Source of the DNA: Desulfoluna limicola | GTDB taxonomy: Bacteria; Desulfobacterota; Desulfobacteria; Desulfobacterales; Desulfolunaceae | Reading direction: 5' to 3' | Assembly: GCF_021654575.1 (NCBI RefSeq) | Contig: NZ_AP024488.1 | Span: 806,001-870,000, forward strand | DNA length: 64,000 nt | Shown here: positions 47,671 to 58,828 of the stretch, piece after piece | Layout of the letters: every line of letters begins with the position of its first letter | Position numbering within the stretch: the stretch's first letter is position 1 | Position numbers and translations under genes: made by a program | The notes under the pieces: generated by a model | What the model was told of the DNA's origin: nothing | The model's input: the letters and a program-made list of their open reading frames with translations, nothing else | The model's database searches: none

Positions 47671-48861
47671 TTAGGACAAAGCTTCCACGCCGGGCAGTTT
47701 TTTGCCTTCCAGGAACTCCAGGGAGGCGCCGCCTCCGGTGGAGACGTGGGAGACCTTGTCTGCCAGGCCTGCTTTTTCGATGGCGGCGGCGGAGTCGCCG
47801 CCTCCGACGATGGTGGTGCCGCCGTTTTCGGTGGCTTTTACCAGGGCGTCGGCCACGGCAAAGGTGCCTTTGGCCGAGGCGTCGATTTCAAAGACGCCCA
47901 TGGGGCCGTTCCACACCACTGTTTTGGACACTTCGATGCGGTCGGCGAAGAGCTGGGTGGATTTGGGGCCGATATCCACGGCCATCTGGTCCTTTGCGAT
48001 GGCGTCTTCACCGACGAAGGCCTGAGATCCAATGGCGCGGTTCTCAAAATCGAGGCGATCGGTGGCCAGGTAATCCGTGGGAAGCAGGATCTTGCCTTTG
48101 CCGAGCTCCAGGAGCTCTTTGGCCAGGGGCAGTTTCTCCTCTTCGCACAGCGAGTTGCCGATCTCTTTTCCCATGGCCTTGAGGAAGGTGCAGGCCATGC
48201 CGCCGCCGATGATCAGGGTGTCCACCTTGGGGAGGAGGGCCTTGATGACATCGATCTTACCGGAGATCTTGGCGCCTCCGATGATGGCGGTGAAGGGGCG
48301 CTTCGGTTCGGTGAGGGCGCTGCCCAGGAAATCGAGTTCCTTTTTAATAAGGTAGCCGCAGGCGCACGAGTCGATGTGGCGGGTGATGCCTTCCGTGGAG
48401 GCGTGGGCGCGGTGGGCGGTGCCGAAGGCGTCGTTGACGTAGAGGTCGGCAAGGGCGGCCAGTTCTTTTGCAAACCCTTCGTCGTTGTCGGTCTCTGCTT
48501 TGTGAAAGCGAAGGTTCTCTAAAAGAAGCACGTCGCCTGGCTTCAGGTTCGCCACCGCGTCTGTTGCGGCGGGGCCCACGCAGTCGTCTGCGAAGGCAAC
48601 CGGCTTTCCGAGAAGCTCCGCAAGCCGTGTTGCCACCGGCTTTAAGCTCATGGCCTCAACCCGCTGGCCCTTGGGCCGGCCGAGGTGGCTCATGAGAACC
48701 ACTTTGGCCCCTTCGTCAACAAGGCGGGTAATGGTGGGCAGCGCCGCACGAAGGCGCTTGTCGTTTTCAACGGCGCCGTCTTTGACGGGGACGTTGAAGT
48801 CCACCCGCACGATCACCGTCTTGCCCTTGCAGTCGATCTCTTCGATAAAAAGCTTGTTCAT
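47671..48861 (-). CDS. pgk: Phosphoglycerate kinase
   Basis: Transfers phosphate from 1,3-bisphosphoglycerate to ADP. The 396 residues have the N-terminal signature [16 protein letters not shown], the basic patch [10 protein letters not shown], the hinge and the C-terminal nucleotide loop [17 protein letters not shown] followed by [30 protein letters not shown] lies ahead of the start. It lies about 200 bp downstream of gap, with a repeat between. Confidence 0.97.
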   Translation of the reverse strand: MNKLFIEEIDCKGKTVIVRVDFNVPVKDGAVENDKRLRAALPTITRLVDEGAKVVLMSHLGRPKGQRVEAMSLKPVATRLAELLGKPVAFADDCVGPAATDAVANLKPGDVLLLENLRFHKAETDNDEGFAKELAALADLYVNDAFGTAHRAHASTEGITRHIDSCACGYLIKKELDFLGSALTEPKRPFTAIIGGAKISGKIDVIKALLPKVDTLIIGGGMACTFLKAMGKEIGNSLCEEEKLPLAKELLELGKGKILLPTDYLATDRLDFENRAIGSQAFVGEDAIAKDQMAVDIGPKSTQLFADRIEVSKTVVWNGPMGVFEIDASAKGTFAVADALVKATENGGTTIVGGGDSAAAIEKAGLADKVSHVSTGGGASLEFLEGKKLPGVEALS

Positions 48862-48882
48862 CGTTTATCCCTTGTTCGATTT

Positions 48883-49048
48883 AGCCTCCGGCGGCCCTGC
48901 CGGGGGCCAAACTTTTGAAAAGTTTGACAAACAGTTTTTGTTTGTTTTTTTTTGGGGGGGCCTTAGCGAGTTATTTCGCCCCGAGGAACGAGGGTCGAAA
49001 TAACTCGCAACCTGGGGTCCAGGGGATCATCCCCTGGCCGCCGGAGGC
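48883..49048. repeat. Composite palindromic element between gap and pgk
   Basis: GCCTCCGGCGGCCCTGCCGGGGGCC, AAACTTTTGAAAAGTTT, GACAAACAG, then a long hairpin with arms GCGAGTTATTTCG and CGAAATAACTCGC around CCCCGAGGAACGAGGG, AACCTGGGGTCC, GGGGATCATCCCC and GGCCGCCGGAGGC. The arm sequence is unique in the window yet perfectly paired. Confidence 0.88.
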
Positions 49049-49057
49049 GAATGCTTT

Positions 49058-50092
<1,035 letters not shown>

Positions 50093-50233
50093 TCAGGGAT
50101 ACTGCGGCCCGTTTCAGAACCAGGTGATAGGGGGGTTGAGGACGCTGTACGGGTACCGGTGAGTGTTCAGTATCGAACAACGTCTTCAACGCCCTTAATT
50201 CAATAGGCTATCTGGGTGACTAAATGCAAGAAC

Positions 50234-50320
50234 AATTTTCATAAGTGAACATAAAAAGTTCGGTTTCGAAGATTTTGCGCGGGTTTCGGCGGGCAAGGAG
50301 ATTCTAAAGTGAACATTTAT
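50234..50320 (-). promoter_or_regulatory. Operator-like palindromes upstream of gap
   Basis: Three sites resemble the GlpR-type sites near glpF: ATTTTCATAAGTGAACAT (about 50235-50252), GTTCGGTTTCGAA (about 50258-50270, TTCG-N4-CGAA) and ATTCTAAAGTGAACAT (about 50301-50316). They lie 180-270 bp upstream of the gap start. The rest of the 343-bp gap to the next gene shows nothing further. Confidence 0.45.
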
Positions 50321-50393
50321 GGGGCCGGCAGGTGGCATTGAGAGTGGAAAAGAGGGGACATGGGTCTTCGGAACCCTTTGCACTGGCCCTTCA

Positions 50394-53093
50394 TCAGGCA
50401 TTGTTGGTTTCCCGTCCGATGGCGTCCCGAACGGCGTGGGCCAGCTGGCTTCGGTCAAGGGGCTTGAGGAGGTAGCGCTGGATGCCGATCTTCTTTGCCT
50501 GGGCCTCGTCTACCTGATCGCTGTAGCCGGTGAGGAGGATGATGGGGAGATCCGGTCGAATGTTCAGCATCTCCTCCGCCATTTGAGTCCCGCTCAGGTT
50601 GGGCATGTTCATGTCTGTGATGACCAGTTGAAAGCCGTATGGGTTTTTCCGGAAGAGATGCAGGGCTTCGTCACCGGTATGGCATGCGGTGATGCGGTAT
50701 CCCAATCGTTCCAGTATTTTCATGCTGAAGGTGATGAGGGACCTCTCGTCGTCCACAAGGAGAATATGCTCCAGACCTCCGGGCAGCGCCGCCTCCGGCG
50801 AGTTGGAGATAACGGGGTATTCGGCTTCAACGGTGGGGAGGAAAATGGAAAACCGGGTACCTGTCCCCACGTCGCTCTCCACATCGATGGCCCCTTTCAG
50901 GGATGTCACAATGCCATGGACCACGGAGAGCCCCATGCCCGTTCCCTCCCCCGGCCCTTTGGTGGTGAAGAAGGGATCAAAGATCCGTTCCAGGGTTTCC
51001 GGAGGCAGCCCGCACCCCTGGTCTGTGATGGTGAGCCGCTGGTATTCGCCCATGGGAAGATCCGGGTGGCGGGTCAGGACACTTTTGGGGAGAGGTGCCT
51101 GCCTCAGGGAGATGATGATTCTCTGACCCTTTTTCTTCATGGCATGGACTGCATTGGTTCCCAGGTTCATCACCATCTGGTGGATCTGTGTGGGGTCGGC
51201 CATGACCGGGTTTTCTTCTCCCCGGCCAAGGTTGAGGTCGATGGTGATGGTGCTGGGGATGGTGGCACGAAGCAGCTTGACCGCTTCGTTTATCAGGGGC
51301 CGCAGGAACACAGGGGCGAGGGTCTGGTCTGCCTGGCGGCTGAAATTGAGGATCTGTTTGACGAGGTCCCGGGCCCTTTGGGCCGCTTTCAGGACCTCGC
51401 ACACGTACTGGTGTTGCGGTGCATCTTCTGGGATCTCTTCCTGGAGAAGTTCGGAAAATCCCAGGATGGCGGCCAGGATATTGTTGAAATCGTGGGCAAT
51501 GCCTCCGGCCAGGGTGCCTATGGCCTGGAGCTTTTGGGATTGGCGCAGTTCATTTTCAAGGAGCCTGCGTTCCTCTTCGGCCAGTTTCTGTTCGGTGATG
51601 TCCTGGATGGTGCCGAAGGCCGTCAGGGGGGCGCCATTTTCGTTTCTTGCCAGAAGGCCCCTGCCCACCACCCATCGAGTGTGGCCGCCTGGCAGGGTGA
51701 TGCGCTCTTCAAAGACGGTTCGCCCCTCCCTCTGGATGGTTTTCAGGATGTCACGGATCCTCCGGAAATGCTCGGGGGAGGTGATCTGCTTTAAAAGATC
51801 GTAGCTGAGGGATTTCTCCATGGGCTCCAGGCCGAGGATGCGGTAGAGCTCCCGGGACCAGGTGGCAATGCCAGTGGTCAGGTCGCACTCCCAGTGGCCG
51901 AGGTGGGCAATGCGCTGCGCCTCTTCCAGGCGGGCTTCACTCTCCGTGAGCCTCTCTTCGGCCTTGATGCGCTGGGTGATGTCGATGCCCACCCCCATCA
52001 CGCCCACCACATGGCCTGACAGGTCCTTTAATTGTGAGGTGACACAGCGCAGGCACCGGGTGCCTCCGCGGGAGCGGAAAAAGAGCTCCATGTCGCTTTG
52101 TATGCCGTAGTGAAGGCTTTTGCGGGCCATGGTTCCGCAGAGGCCATCCTCATCCTGCATCACGTCATCCACCCGGCTTTTTCCGATGAGGTCCCAGGCC
52201 GGGGTGTCGGTGAACTCTTCGGTGAGAATGGCTGCGGCGCGGTTGATGTAGGTCATCGTAAGGGTTGTGTCGGCGGTCCACAGAACGATGGGGATCCCCT
52301 GCTTGATGGACTGTCCCTCCCCGATCACCCCAGAGAGCATTTGCCGCAGGCTTTCGGCCATCTGGCCCATTTCATCCCCGGAATGATACGTGATCTTGCG
52401 GTGAAGGTCGCCCTTGGCGATGGCATCGGAAACCTCCACGATCTCCTGCACCGGAGAGGCCACGGAGCGGGTAAAGATCCATGTGAAGAAGAGGCCGATG
52501 GACAAGGCGGTGCCCAGGGTCCAGTACATGAGAACAAAGGCGTGGTGGCGTACTTTGCGTGTGTGGCGGAAATAGCCCTCTGCCTTGGACTGGGCGAACT
52601 CGTTGAGGAGGCTGATTTGCTGAAGGACGTTTTCCATGTGGCCGGCACACCGGCCCTTGGTGATTTCGGCGGCACGCCAGGATTCCCCTTTTTCAACCAG
52701 GGCGATGATTTCATCCCGGATGGGTAGCCAGTGTTGATAGCTTGAGATTGCTTTTTTCACCATGGCCGGATCACCCAGGTAGAGCCTCTCAATGGTTTGG
52801 AAGTCGGCTTCAATCTCCTCTTCCAGGATCTCCATGGCCTGGGTGGCCATAGCGACCTCCTGGGGAATGTGGGCCAGGGCCACATCCTTCATGGCGGCGT
52901 GAAGTCGAACGATGTTGACCCCAACCCGCTGCACCGAGTTGCTTACCTGGAAGGGGTGGCTGTACAATTTTCCGGTGAGATTGGAGAGCTCACTCATCTG
53001 GTAGAGCGCGACGCTCCCGAGGCAGATCATGAGAATCAGGATGGTGCCGAAGCCGATACCCAGGCGGTGCATGATTTTCAAGTCTCTGAACAT
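50394..53093 (-). CDS. Hybrid sensor histidine kinase with receiver domain
   Basis: An 899-residue hybrid kinase. Order: membrane segment (about 12-32), periplasmic four-helix-bundle sensor (about 33-185), second membrane segment (about 187-208), HAMP (about 208-262), two PAS domains (about 270-385 and 390-505, the first with GTMARKSLHYG, the second with LAEAQRIAHLGHWECDL-like sequence), HisKA with His534 (GGIAHDFNNILAAILGF), HATPase_c (GTNAVHAM, GEGTGMGLSVVHGIV) and a C-terminal receiver with Asp827 (VITDMNMPNLSG). No output partner lies next to it. The ligand is unknown; being next to the glycolytic genes may be chance. Confidence 0.9.
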   Translation of the reverse strand: MFRDLKIMHRLGIGFGTILILMICLGSVALYQMSELSNLTGKLYSHPFQVSNSVQRVGVNIVRLHAAMKDVALAHIPQEVAMATQAMEILEEEIEADFQTIERLYLGDPAMVKKAISSYQHWLPIRDEIIALVEKGESWRAAEITKGRCAGHMENVLQQISLLNEFAQSKAEGYFRHTRKVRHHAFVLMYWTLGTALSIGLFFTWIFTRSVASPVQEIVEVSDAIAKGDLHRKITYHSGDEMGQMAESLRQMLSGVIGEGQSIKQGIPIVLWTADTTLTMTYINRAAAILTEEFTDTPAWDLIGKSRVDDVMQDEDGLCGTMARKSLHYGIQSDMELFFRSRGGTRCLRCVTSQLKDLSGHVVGVMGVGIDITQRIKAEERLTESEARLEEAQRIAHLGHWECDLTTGIATWSRELYRILGLEPMEKSLSYDLLKQITSPEHFRRIRDILKTIQREGRTVFEERITLPGGHTRWVVGRGLLARNENGAPLTAFGTIQDITEQKLAEEERRLLENELRQSQKLQAIGTLAGGIAHDFNNILAAILGFSELLQEEIPEDAPQHQYVCEVLKAAQRARDLVKQILNFSRQADQTLAPVFLRPLINEAVKLLRATIPSTITIDLNLGRGEENPVMADPTQIHQMVMNLGTNAVHAMKKKGQRIIISLRQAPLPKSVLTRHPDLPMGEYQRLTITDQGCGLPPETLERIFDPFFTTKGPGEGTGMGLSVVHGIVTSLKGAIDVESDVGTGTRFSIFLPTVEAEYPVISNSPEAALPGGLEHILLVDDERSLITFSMKILERLGYRITACHTGDEALHLFRKNPYGFQLVITDMNMPNLSGTQMAEEMLNIRPDLPIILLTGYSDQVDEAQAKKIGIQRYLLKPLDRSQLAHAVRDAIGRETNNA

Positions 53094-53495
53094 ATGTGCC
53101 TCTGGGAAGCCGGGAGGGGGATTAACCCGAGTGGTTCATGGGCTGATACAAGCATGGGCATGGTGTCGGGTGGTGCGTTGGGCCGGGCAGACCCTGTGTC
53201 TTAAGGGGAGTCGCATCCCATCAAGAACGTTGTTGGGGGACTGTGTGTAGAGGTGAGGCGTCCGGAATGCAGTAGTTTTTCTGGGTCAAGGTGCGCTGTC
53301 AAAGAAAACCCGATACCTGGAACGTTAAATGGATGATCTTATGTGCGTCGGTGGTTTGGTGGCGGGGCTGTTTTCCCGTTTTCTATAGTTTCCGGCCTGT
53401 TTTTCGGGGTGTGGCGGCTTTTGTCGGGCCGCTCACCCCGGGTGGTTGCTTATGATACCACAGGCTGCCTGTGTGTGGCAATTTCTCAATGTATA
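53094..53495. other. Intergenic region between channel gene and hybrid kinase
   Basis: 402 bp that should contain the kinase promoter. A small hairpin CCACAGGCTGCCTGTGTG near 53459-53476 may help to end transcription of the channel gene. No copy of the dispersed repeat and no gene is seen. Confidence 0.45.
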
Positions 53496-55784
53496 TCAAA
53501 GGGTTTCGGATGGCGAAGGCCCTTGGTCCAGGGATGGGGTGTCGTCCTCAGTGGAGGGGGGCTCTGGCGGAAGTGGTGCTGCCTGATGAACGACCCGCTG
53601 GGGAAAGGGAATTTCAATGCCCTCTTTTCTGAAGGCCTCGTCAATGGCGAAGAGCAGCTCACTGCGAACCGCCATGCGGTGATCGACGTCGCGGATATGG
53701 CAGCGCAGCTCAAAATCCAGGGAGCTTTCGCCAAAGGCCTTGAACAGAACTTTGGGAACGGGGACCAGGCGGCCGTTGGTGAGAACCATGGGGTGCTCTT
53801 CAGCGATCTGCAGCAGGATCGCTTTGACTTTCTGGGTGTTTGTGCCGTAGGCGACGCCGACCGCGACGATGACCCGTCCGAAGGGGTCTCCCAGCATCCA
53901 GTTGGTCACCTGGTTTGAGATTAGGTCGGAGTTCGGCACCAGCACATCGGCCCTGTCAAAGGTCTGGATTTGTGTGGAGCGGATGTTCACGCGCTTGACG
54001 TACCCTTCGGTTTCGCCCACCACCACCCAGTCCCCTGGCCTTACGGGCCGCTCAAAAAGAAGGATGAGACCGGAGACGAAGTTGTTGACGATGTTCTGGA
54101 GGCCGAAACCGATGCCCACGGAGAGGGCTCCGAAGATGATGGCGAGGTTCTTGAACTCGAGCCCCGCGATACCCAGGGAGTAAAAGAGGGCGAAACCGGT
54201 GAGGACGTAACCCGTGAGGGTGACGATGGACTGCCTGGCCCCCTTGTCGAGGGTGGTGTGGATGAGCCACTTTTCCTCCATCTGCCTTTTGAGCCATCTG
54301 GAAATGTTCAGGATCAGAACAAAGAGAAAAATGGCCAGGATCATTTTCACGGGCACGATGACCACACTGCCCATGCGAAATCCCTGGAGAAAGAGGGTCC
54401 CGAGGGTGGTGTTGTGAATGGCGGAGAGGCCCCAGATGTTCAGAAAGAGAAGAATATACCCAAGGAACAGCCCCAGGGTGAGGATGCGGCCTATGAGCTT
54501 GAGCCCTTTGATGGGCTCTTCGGGTTTGTACCCGAGAAACTGGCGGAGGTTTTGCGCCGGTTTCTCAGGCGGGTTTTGCTCGAGAAGCGTTTGAACCTTG
54601 CCGATACCCAGAAAAATTGCCCAGGCCGTCAGGCCACCGGTGAGTGTCCACATGATTCCGTAGGTGGCAAAGGTTGCCAGGTTGCGATAGCCCAACCAGT
54701 CGGCCACGGGCCCGAAGGCGAGGCAAAAGAAGAGGGGGTAACGGATACTTTTAACCAGGGACATCCGTGGGTGGAGGGAGAGGGCCCAGAGGGCCCGCAC
54801 GGCGGCCCCCATCAACAGAAGCATGATCACCCCTCGGCAGAAAACAGCCAGGGGCGGAGGTACCAGTCTCGACATGTTTGCATAGATCAGGGCTTCCGAC
54901 AGGAGAGCCAGGGTGATGAGAAGGCGCAAAGGAAAGGAGGCCGGGACACCCAGACTTTCCTTGCAGAAAAAATTTTCCACGAGGGGGCTTAAAGCCAGGG
55001 CCACGGCCAGGGCTCCCACCGGAGCGGCCAGGGGGATGATGCCTCCCGCGTAAAACCCCGAAGCCATGGAGGTGAGCAGGGCGATGACGGGCAGGCGGCG
55101 GGTGAACATGAGGGCCGCTTTGTGACTCTTCAGCTCCGGATCTTCGGCCGACCAGCTCTTGATCCGTCGGTCCAGGGTGATGACCAGGGGCAGGAGAAAA
55201 AGAAGGGGGAAAAAACCGGCCAGCAGCATGAGGTTGGTGTCCGGTGGGGTCGTGGTCTGTAGATTAATGAGATTTTTTGGGGTGGCAAGCAGGGCGGGCA
55301 GGGCCACCACAGCCTCCCAGATGGGCTGTTGGCGGATGAGAAGGGCGATGGTGAAGTTTTTCTGCCTCCAGGCAAGGATCTGCTTCTGGAGATCCCGGGC
55401 GCCCAAGTCCAGCAGTCGGCAGATGGCCAGTCGCTGCTCCAGGTTTTTCTGCTCGGCATCCAGGGCATTTCGCCTCCTGGAAAGTTCCATATCCTCTGAG
55501 TCTTTGGGTTCTCCCAGGACCGCGGCCTTCTCCTGCACCTGCGCCAGCTCTTTCTCCGTGGTGCCCACACACTGGATGGCATTTCCCATCAGGGTCTGCA
55601 GGGTGGCCAGGCGATTGTTGACCTCCTGGGGGAGGGGAGGGGCCAAGTCCCACTTTGCCACCTCTGTCCGCATGGTGTTGAGGCGAATTTCATCCACCAT
55701 GTACCAGGCTTTTTCAGTGGCAGAGCTCACGGATGCTGTCAATAAGAGAAGCAGGGCAAGAAAGGTGGCGGCAGATCGTGTCAT
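53496..55784 (-). CDS. Large MscS-family mechanosensitive channel (MscK/YbdG class)
   Basis: A 762-residue channel likely to release osmolytes on hypo-osmotic shock. A signal peptide (FLALLLLLTASVSSATE) leads to a helical periplasmic domain (about 25-165), then about ten membrane segments (180-590). The MscS core follows with the pore helix AGLEFKNLAIIFGALSVGIGFGLQNIVNNFVSG and the beta domain ERPVRPGDWVVVGETEGYVKRVNIRSTQIQTFDRADVLVPNSDLI. The end is acidic and proline-rich. Smaller than MscK of E. coli (about 1,120) but with the same plan. Monocistronic. Confidence 0.9.
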   Translation of the reverse strand: MTRSAATFLALLLLLTASVSSATEKAWYMVDEIRLNTMRTEVAKWDLAPPLPQEVNNRLATLQTLMGNAIQCVGTTEKELAQVQEKAAVLGEPKDSEDMELSRRRNALDAEQKNLEQRLAICRLLDLGARDLQKQILAWRQKNFTIALLIRQQPIWEAVVALPALLATPKNLINLQTTTPPDTNLMLLAGFFPLLFLLPLVITLDRRIKSWSAEDPELKSHKAALMFTRRLPVIALLTSMASGFYAGGIIPLAAPVGALAVALALSPLVENFFCKESLGVPASFPLRLLITLALLSEALIYANMSRLVPPPLAVFCRGVIMLLLMGAAVRALWALSLHPRMSLVKSIRYPLFFCLAFGPVADWLGYRNLATFATYGIMWTLTGGLTAWAIFLGIGKVQTLLEQNPPEKPAQNLRQFLGYKPEEPIKGLKLIGRILTLGLFLGYILLFLNIWGLSAIHNTTLGTLFLQGFRMGSVVIVPVKMILAIFLFVLILNISRWLKRQMEEKWLIHTTLDKGARQSIVTLTGYVLTGFALFYSLGIAGLEFKNLAIIFGALSVGIGFGLQNIVNNFVSGLILLFERPVRPGDWVVVGETEGYVKRVNIRSTQIQTFDRADVLVPNSDLISNQVTNWMLGDPFGRVIVAVGVAYGTNTQKVKAILLQIAEEHPMVLTNGRLVPVPKVLFKAFGESSLDFELRCHIRDVDHRMAVRSELLFAIDEAFRKEGIEIPFPQRVVHQAAPLPPEPPSTEDDTPSLDQGPSPSETL

Positions 55785-55914
55785 GGTAAGGCCTTGTGTG
55801 GGTCAGGAACGCCTCGGAGAGGCTGTTGATAGTTGGTTTACTTTAACAGCCCGGGGCTGGTGAGGCAATGGTGGCGTTGCCTGGGAATGATGAGTAGAAA
55901 AAGAACGATTCATG

Positions 55915-56175
55915 GCAACGGTTCAGCGATGCCTCCGGCGGGTCGCTTTTTGAAAAAAAAACGCCGCACAAACGTTCCGGTTACATCCCTTTTTTCCGTT
56001 CAGACCCACCGGGGCTTAGCAGAAAAAGGGGATGCTTGCGCGTTAAGACGAGTACCGTCGGAAAATCAGCGCCTTCGCACAAGTGGAAATTGGCGTTAAC
56101 CTCTGTTTGTTCAGTTTTTCATCGGTTTGTCCCCCGGCAGGGCTGTCATAGGGTGACGTTGAGCTGAATCGTTAC
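55915..56175. repeat. Composite palindromic element, long type, upstream of the channel gene
   Basis: Outer ends GCAACGGTTCAGCG and GAGCTGAATCGTTAC; inside GCCTCCGGCGGGTCGCTTTTTG, a weakened hairpin with arms CATCCCTTTTTTCCG and GAAAAAGGGGATG, CGTTAAG, CTGTTTGTTCAG and CCCCCGGCAGGGC. The internal modules are more decayed than in the 23361 copy. No flanking duplication found. Confidence 0.75.
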
Positions 56176-56222
56176 GTGTCTTGGATTAAAGGCGACGAAC
56201 GATGAAGCAGGGCTTCCGACAG

Positions 56223-56927
56223 CTACAGGTGAATGACCTCGGCAAAGCGCTGCATCAGCTCCAGAATGGCCTCGCCCTTTTCCTCCCAGGAAACCCAGGG
56301 CTCCCGTGACACCTCCACTTGAATCCATGGCATTTCACGGCCATGGCATCGCGTGATCCATCCACCGGAAAAGGGGGTGTTGATGTGTACCTCCGGGTCC
56401 ACGTAGCGTGCCGCCAACTCGGCCAGGGTCTCGATCCAGGCTTTGGGGGAGGCGCTGTGGTGAGCGTTACCGAGGCAGAGTCGCGGGCGTCTGGTACCGG
56501 CATCTTCCGAGATGGGGGGTGCTTTCTCCGCCATGGTATGGAGGTCAAGGGCCAGCCGGAGGGCCGGTTGCCGGGCAAACTGGCTGAGCCGGGCATGATA
56601 GGGCCTGTGCCACGTCGTGATGAGCGTGTCAATAACCCCGGGGGGCAGAGGCTTGTTGTATATGGGGACGTCCCAGCAGGTGTGGGTTTTAACGATGCCG
56701 TCGCGCGAGAGGTCGCCCTCTTTTCGGTTCAGGTCCACAAAGGCACGGGCCACTGTGGCTTCGGAAAAATCACCCACATACGGGCAGAGCCTCATGGCCA
56801 TGTCGCGGGAGCCTTCATCCCCGTCCTTTTGAATGTCCTCCGGGGAAAGCAGGGACAGGTGGCGGACTTCCGGAGGGGTGTCAAGGCCCGCATGGGGCAG
56901 GGAGAGGGCTATGGGAAGGGGTTTCAT
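56223..56927 (-). CDS. N-formylglutamate amidohydrolase family protein
   Basis: A 234-residue zinc-dependent amidase of the N-formylglutamate amidohydrolase family, whose founding member releases formate or an acyl group from an N-blocked glutamate. Typical segments are ALSLPHAGLDTPPEV, ARAFVDLNRKEGD, RLALDLHTMAEKAP (metal ligands) and INTPFSGGWITRCHG. No histidine-degradation (hut) genes are near, so the real substrate is probably not formylglutamate; the nearby gamma-glutamyltransferase and ATP-grasp/M20 genes suggest an acylated or glutamyl amino acid (inference). Confidence 0.85.
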   Translation of the reverse strand: MKPLPIALSLPHAGLDTPPEVRHLSLLSPEDIQKDGDEGSRDMAMRLCPYVGDFSEATVARAFVDLNRKEGDLSRDGIVKTHTCWDVPIYNKPLPPGVIDTLITTWHRPYHARLSQFARQPALRLALDLHTMAEKAPPISEDAGTRRPRLCLGNAHHSASPKAWIETLAELAARYVDPEVHINTPFSGGWITRCHGREMPWIQVEVSREPWVSWEEKGEAILELMQRFAEVIHL

Positions 56928-57090
56928 GGTAAACCTCAGGTGGTGTTGGCCGTTTCAGGCATGGTGTGACCCTCGTGCGGATTTTTGACGCGATCCATGC
57001 CTCGACTTGCGTCGTGTACCCACGAAGAAAATGAACCGTCGATAGGGCCATGCGAATCTGGCTGTCTTTGGTGGTCCTGTGGTGTTCAAG

Positions 57091-57201
57091 CGTTTGAAAC
57101 ATTTGACAAACAGGGCTTGGGCCATGGCCATGAACGAGTCTCACGTTAAAAGCGCAGCCGCACCTTAGCTTTCAAGGGGGCACACCTTGCCGTCGGAGGC
57201 C
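57091..57201. repeat. Degenerate palindromic repeat at the 3' end of the GGT gene
   Basis: TTTGACAAACAGGGC, decayed hairpin, GCTTTCAAGGGGGCACACCTTGCCGTCGGAGGC, ending 8 bp before the GGT stop codon. Confidence 0.65.
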
Positions 57202-57208
57202 TGGTTTA

Positions 57209-58828
57209 TTAGGGCCCTTCCGCCGAGCCGTCCCGTCTCGGGTCGGCCACGCCCAAAAAGCCGTCTTCGGTTTGCATCACCATCTGGATGCAGCCGAGGT
57301 AAAAGGAGTAGGGGTCCCTGAGCTGTACCTCAAATCCGTGGCGTGAGAGCATGGGGATGATATCGTTTCTCATGCGGGTCCCTTCCATGGACACCTTGCC
57401 GCCGATGGAGGCGTGCATGCGTGGGGCCTCCACAGCGTTGTAGGGTGCGTCCCCCCTGCGCAGGCGCAGGAGCACCTGAAGCACGGCTGAGACGATGCGT
57501 TCCGACCCCGGCGATCCGATGGAGAGCCAGGGCTTCCCCCCCTTGAGGAGGATGGTCGGGACCACCGATGCCCAGGGCACGGCGTTTGGCCGAAGGTAGT
57601 AGGGGTGGGTGATGTCCCGGTATTCAAAGGCGCTCATGTAGTTGTTGTAGAGGAACCCCAGCTTGGGTGAGGCGGCAAAGGAGCCGTAGACCCGCTCTAT
57701 GGACTGGGTGAGGGCCACCACATTGCCCTTGTCGTCCATGGTGGAGAGGTGGGTGGTCTCCCCTGAGGATTTGATGCGCCGGTGGATGCGACCGGCCGCC
57801 CGTGCCGCATACTCCTTGTGGGTGATGTCCTCGTCGAGCTCCAACTCCTGGGCAAAGAGGGTGGGGTCGGCGGGGCGGTCGGAGCGGTCCAGGTTGGCCT
57901 TTCGGATGATGTGGGCCAGAAGCAGCACTCCCTTGGGGGTGTCGATGGCCTCGGGCAGTTCCGGAAAGTGCTCCAGAAGGTTCAGGGCTTCGATGAGAGT
58001 GCGCCCGGCTCCCGGAGGGCTGAAGGTAAAGACCTCGGCATCCCCGAAGGAGGTGGACAGGGGCTGCCGCTCGACGGGCCAGGGAATCTGGGCCAGGTCG
58101 TCGTCGCGGATGAGGCCGTTGTTGGCCTCCATGTCTTCGTGAATCAGCCGGGCGATTTCCCCTTGATAGAAATCCTCGATGCCCTCTTTGGCAAGGCGTT
58201 TGAGGGTCGCCCCGAGCACCGGCTGCTGAAAGAGCGCACCGATGCCGTAAGGGGTTTTGCCCCCTTTGAGGAAAAAGGGCGCCCCGCTGTGGGCCTTGAT
58301 GTGCTTCAACTCCCGCCGGGTCAGGTGGTGCTGCAGGGGGGAGATGCGATACCCCTTTTCCGCCAGTTCGATGGAGGGGGCGAGCACCTCAGCAAGGCTT
58401 TTGGTCCCGTAATGGTTCAGGGCATGGAACAGCACGGCCGGGGTGCTTGGCACCGTGGTGGCACGGTGGCCGCGCAATTGTTCGGAACGCTCCAGCTCCC
58501 CTGTGGGCGTTCTGTTGGGGGCTCGCGTGCCCCCGTCCAGGCAGAAGGTGCGATTGGCCTCCGGAATGTGGAGGGTGAGCATGGTCTGCCCGCCGAGGCC
58601 CGATGCCGCAGGCTCCACAACCCCCAAGGCAAAGGCTGCCGCCACGGCGGCATCCACCGCGTTGCCGCCGCTCTCAAGGAGGGTGCGACCGGCGGCTGAG
58701 GCCAGGTGGTGCTGGGACGCGACCATCCCCTTGCGAGAGAACCCGACCCGCTGTGGGTTGTGGACGCGTTTGTCGCCGGGGTCCATAAGGTCTGTGTCAA
58801 GGATTTGTCTGGTGTGGTGCTTTGTCAT
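57209..58828 (-). CDS. Gamma-glutamyltransferase family protein, cytoplasmic type
   Basis: A 539-residue Ntn hydrolase that should autocleave into two subunits at the Thr in SSGETTHLSTMDDKGNVVALTQSI and then hydrolyse or transfer gamma-glutamyl groups. SGGNAVDAAVAAAFALGVVEPAASGLGG and SIGSPGSERI are family hallmarks. Unlike the classical periplasmic enzyme there is no signal peptide (start MTKHHTRQILDTD), so it is predicted to be cytoplasmic, as in the YwrD branch. Its ATG overlaps the stop of the upstream ATP-grasp/M20 gene (ATGA), so the two products are made together. Confidence 0.88.
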   Translation of the reverse strand: MTKHHTRQILDTDLMDPGDKRVHNPQRVGFSRKGMVASQHHLASAAGRTLLESGGNAVDAAVAAAFALGVVEPAASGLGGQTMLTLHIPEANRTFCLDGGTRAPNRTPTGELERSEQLRGHRATTVPSTPAVLFHALNHYGTKSLAEVLAPSIELAEKGYRISPLQHHLTRRELKHIKAHSGAPFFLKGGKTPYGIGALFQQPVLGATLKRLAKEGIEDFYQGEIARLIHEDMEANNGLIRDDDLAQIPWPVERQPLSTSFGDAEVFTFSPPGAGRTLIEALNLLEHFPELPEAIDTPKGVLLLAHIIRKANLDRSDRPADPTLFAQELELDEDITHKEYAARAAGRIHRRIKSSGETTHLSTMDDKGNVVALTQSIERVYGSFAASPKLGFLYNNYMSAFEYRDITHPYYLRPNAVPWASVVPTILLKGGKPWLSIGSPGSERIVSAVLQVLLRLRRGDAPYNAVEAPRMHASIGGKVSMEGTRMRNDIIPMLSRHGFEVQLRDPYSFYLGCIQMVMQTEDGFLGVADPRRDGSAEGP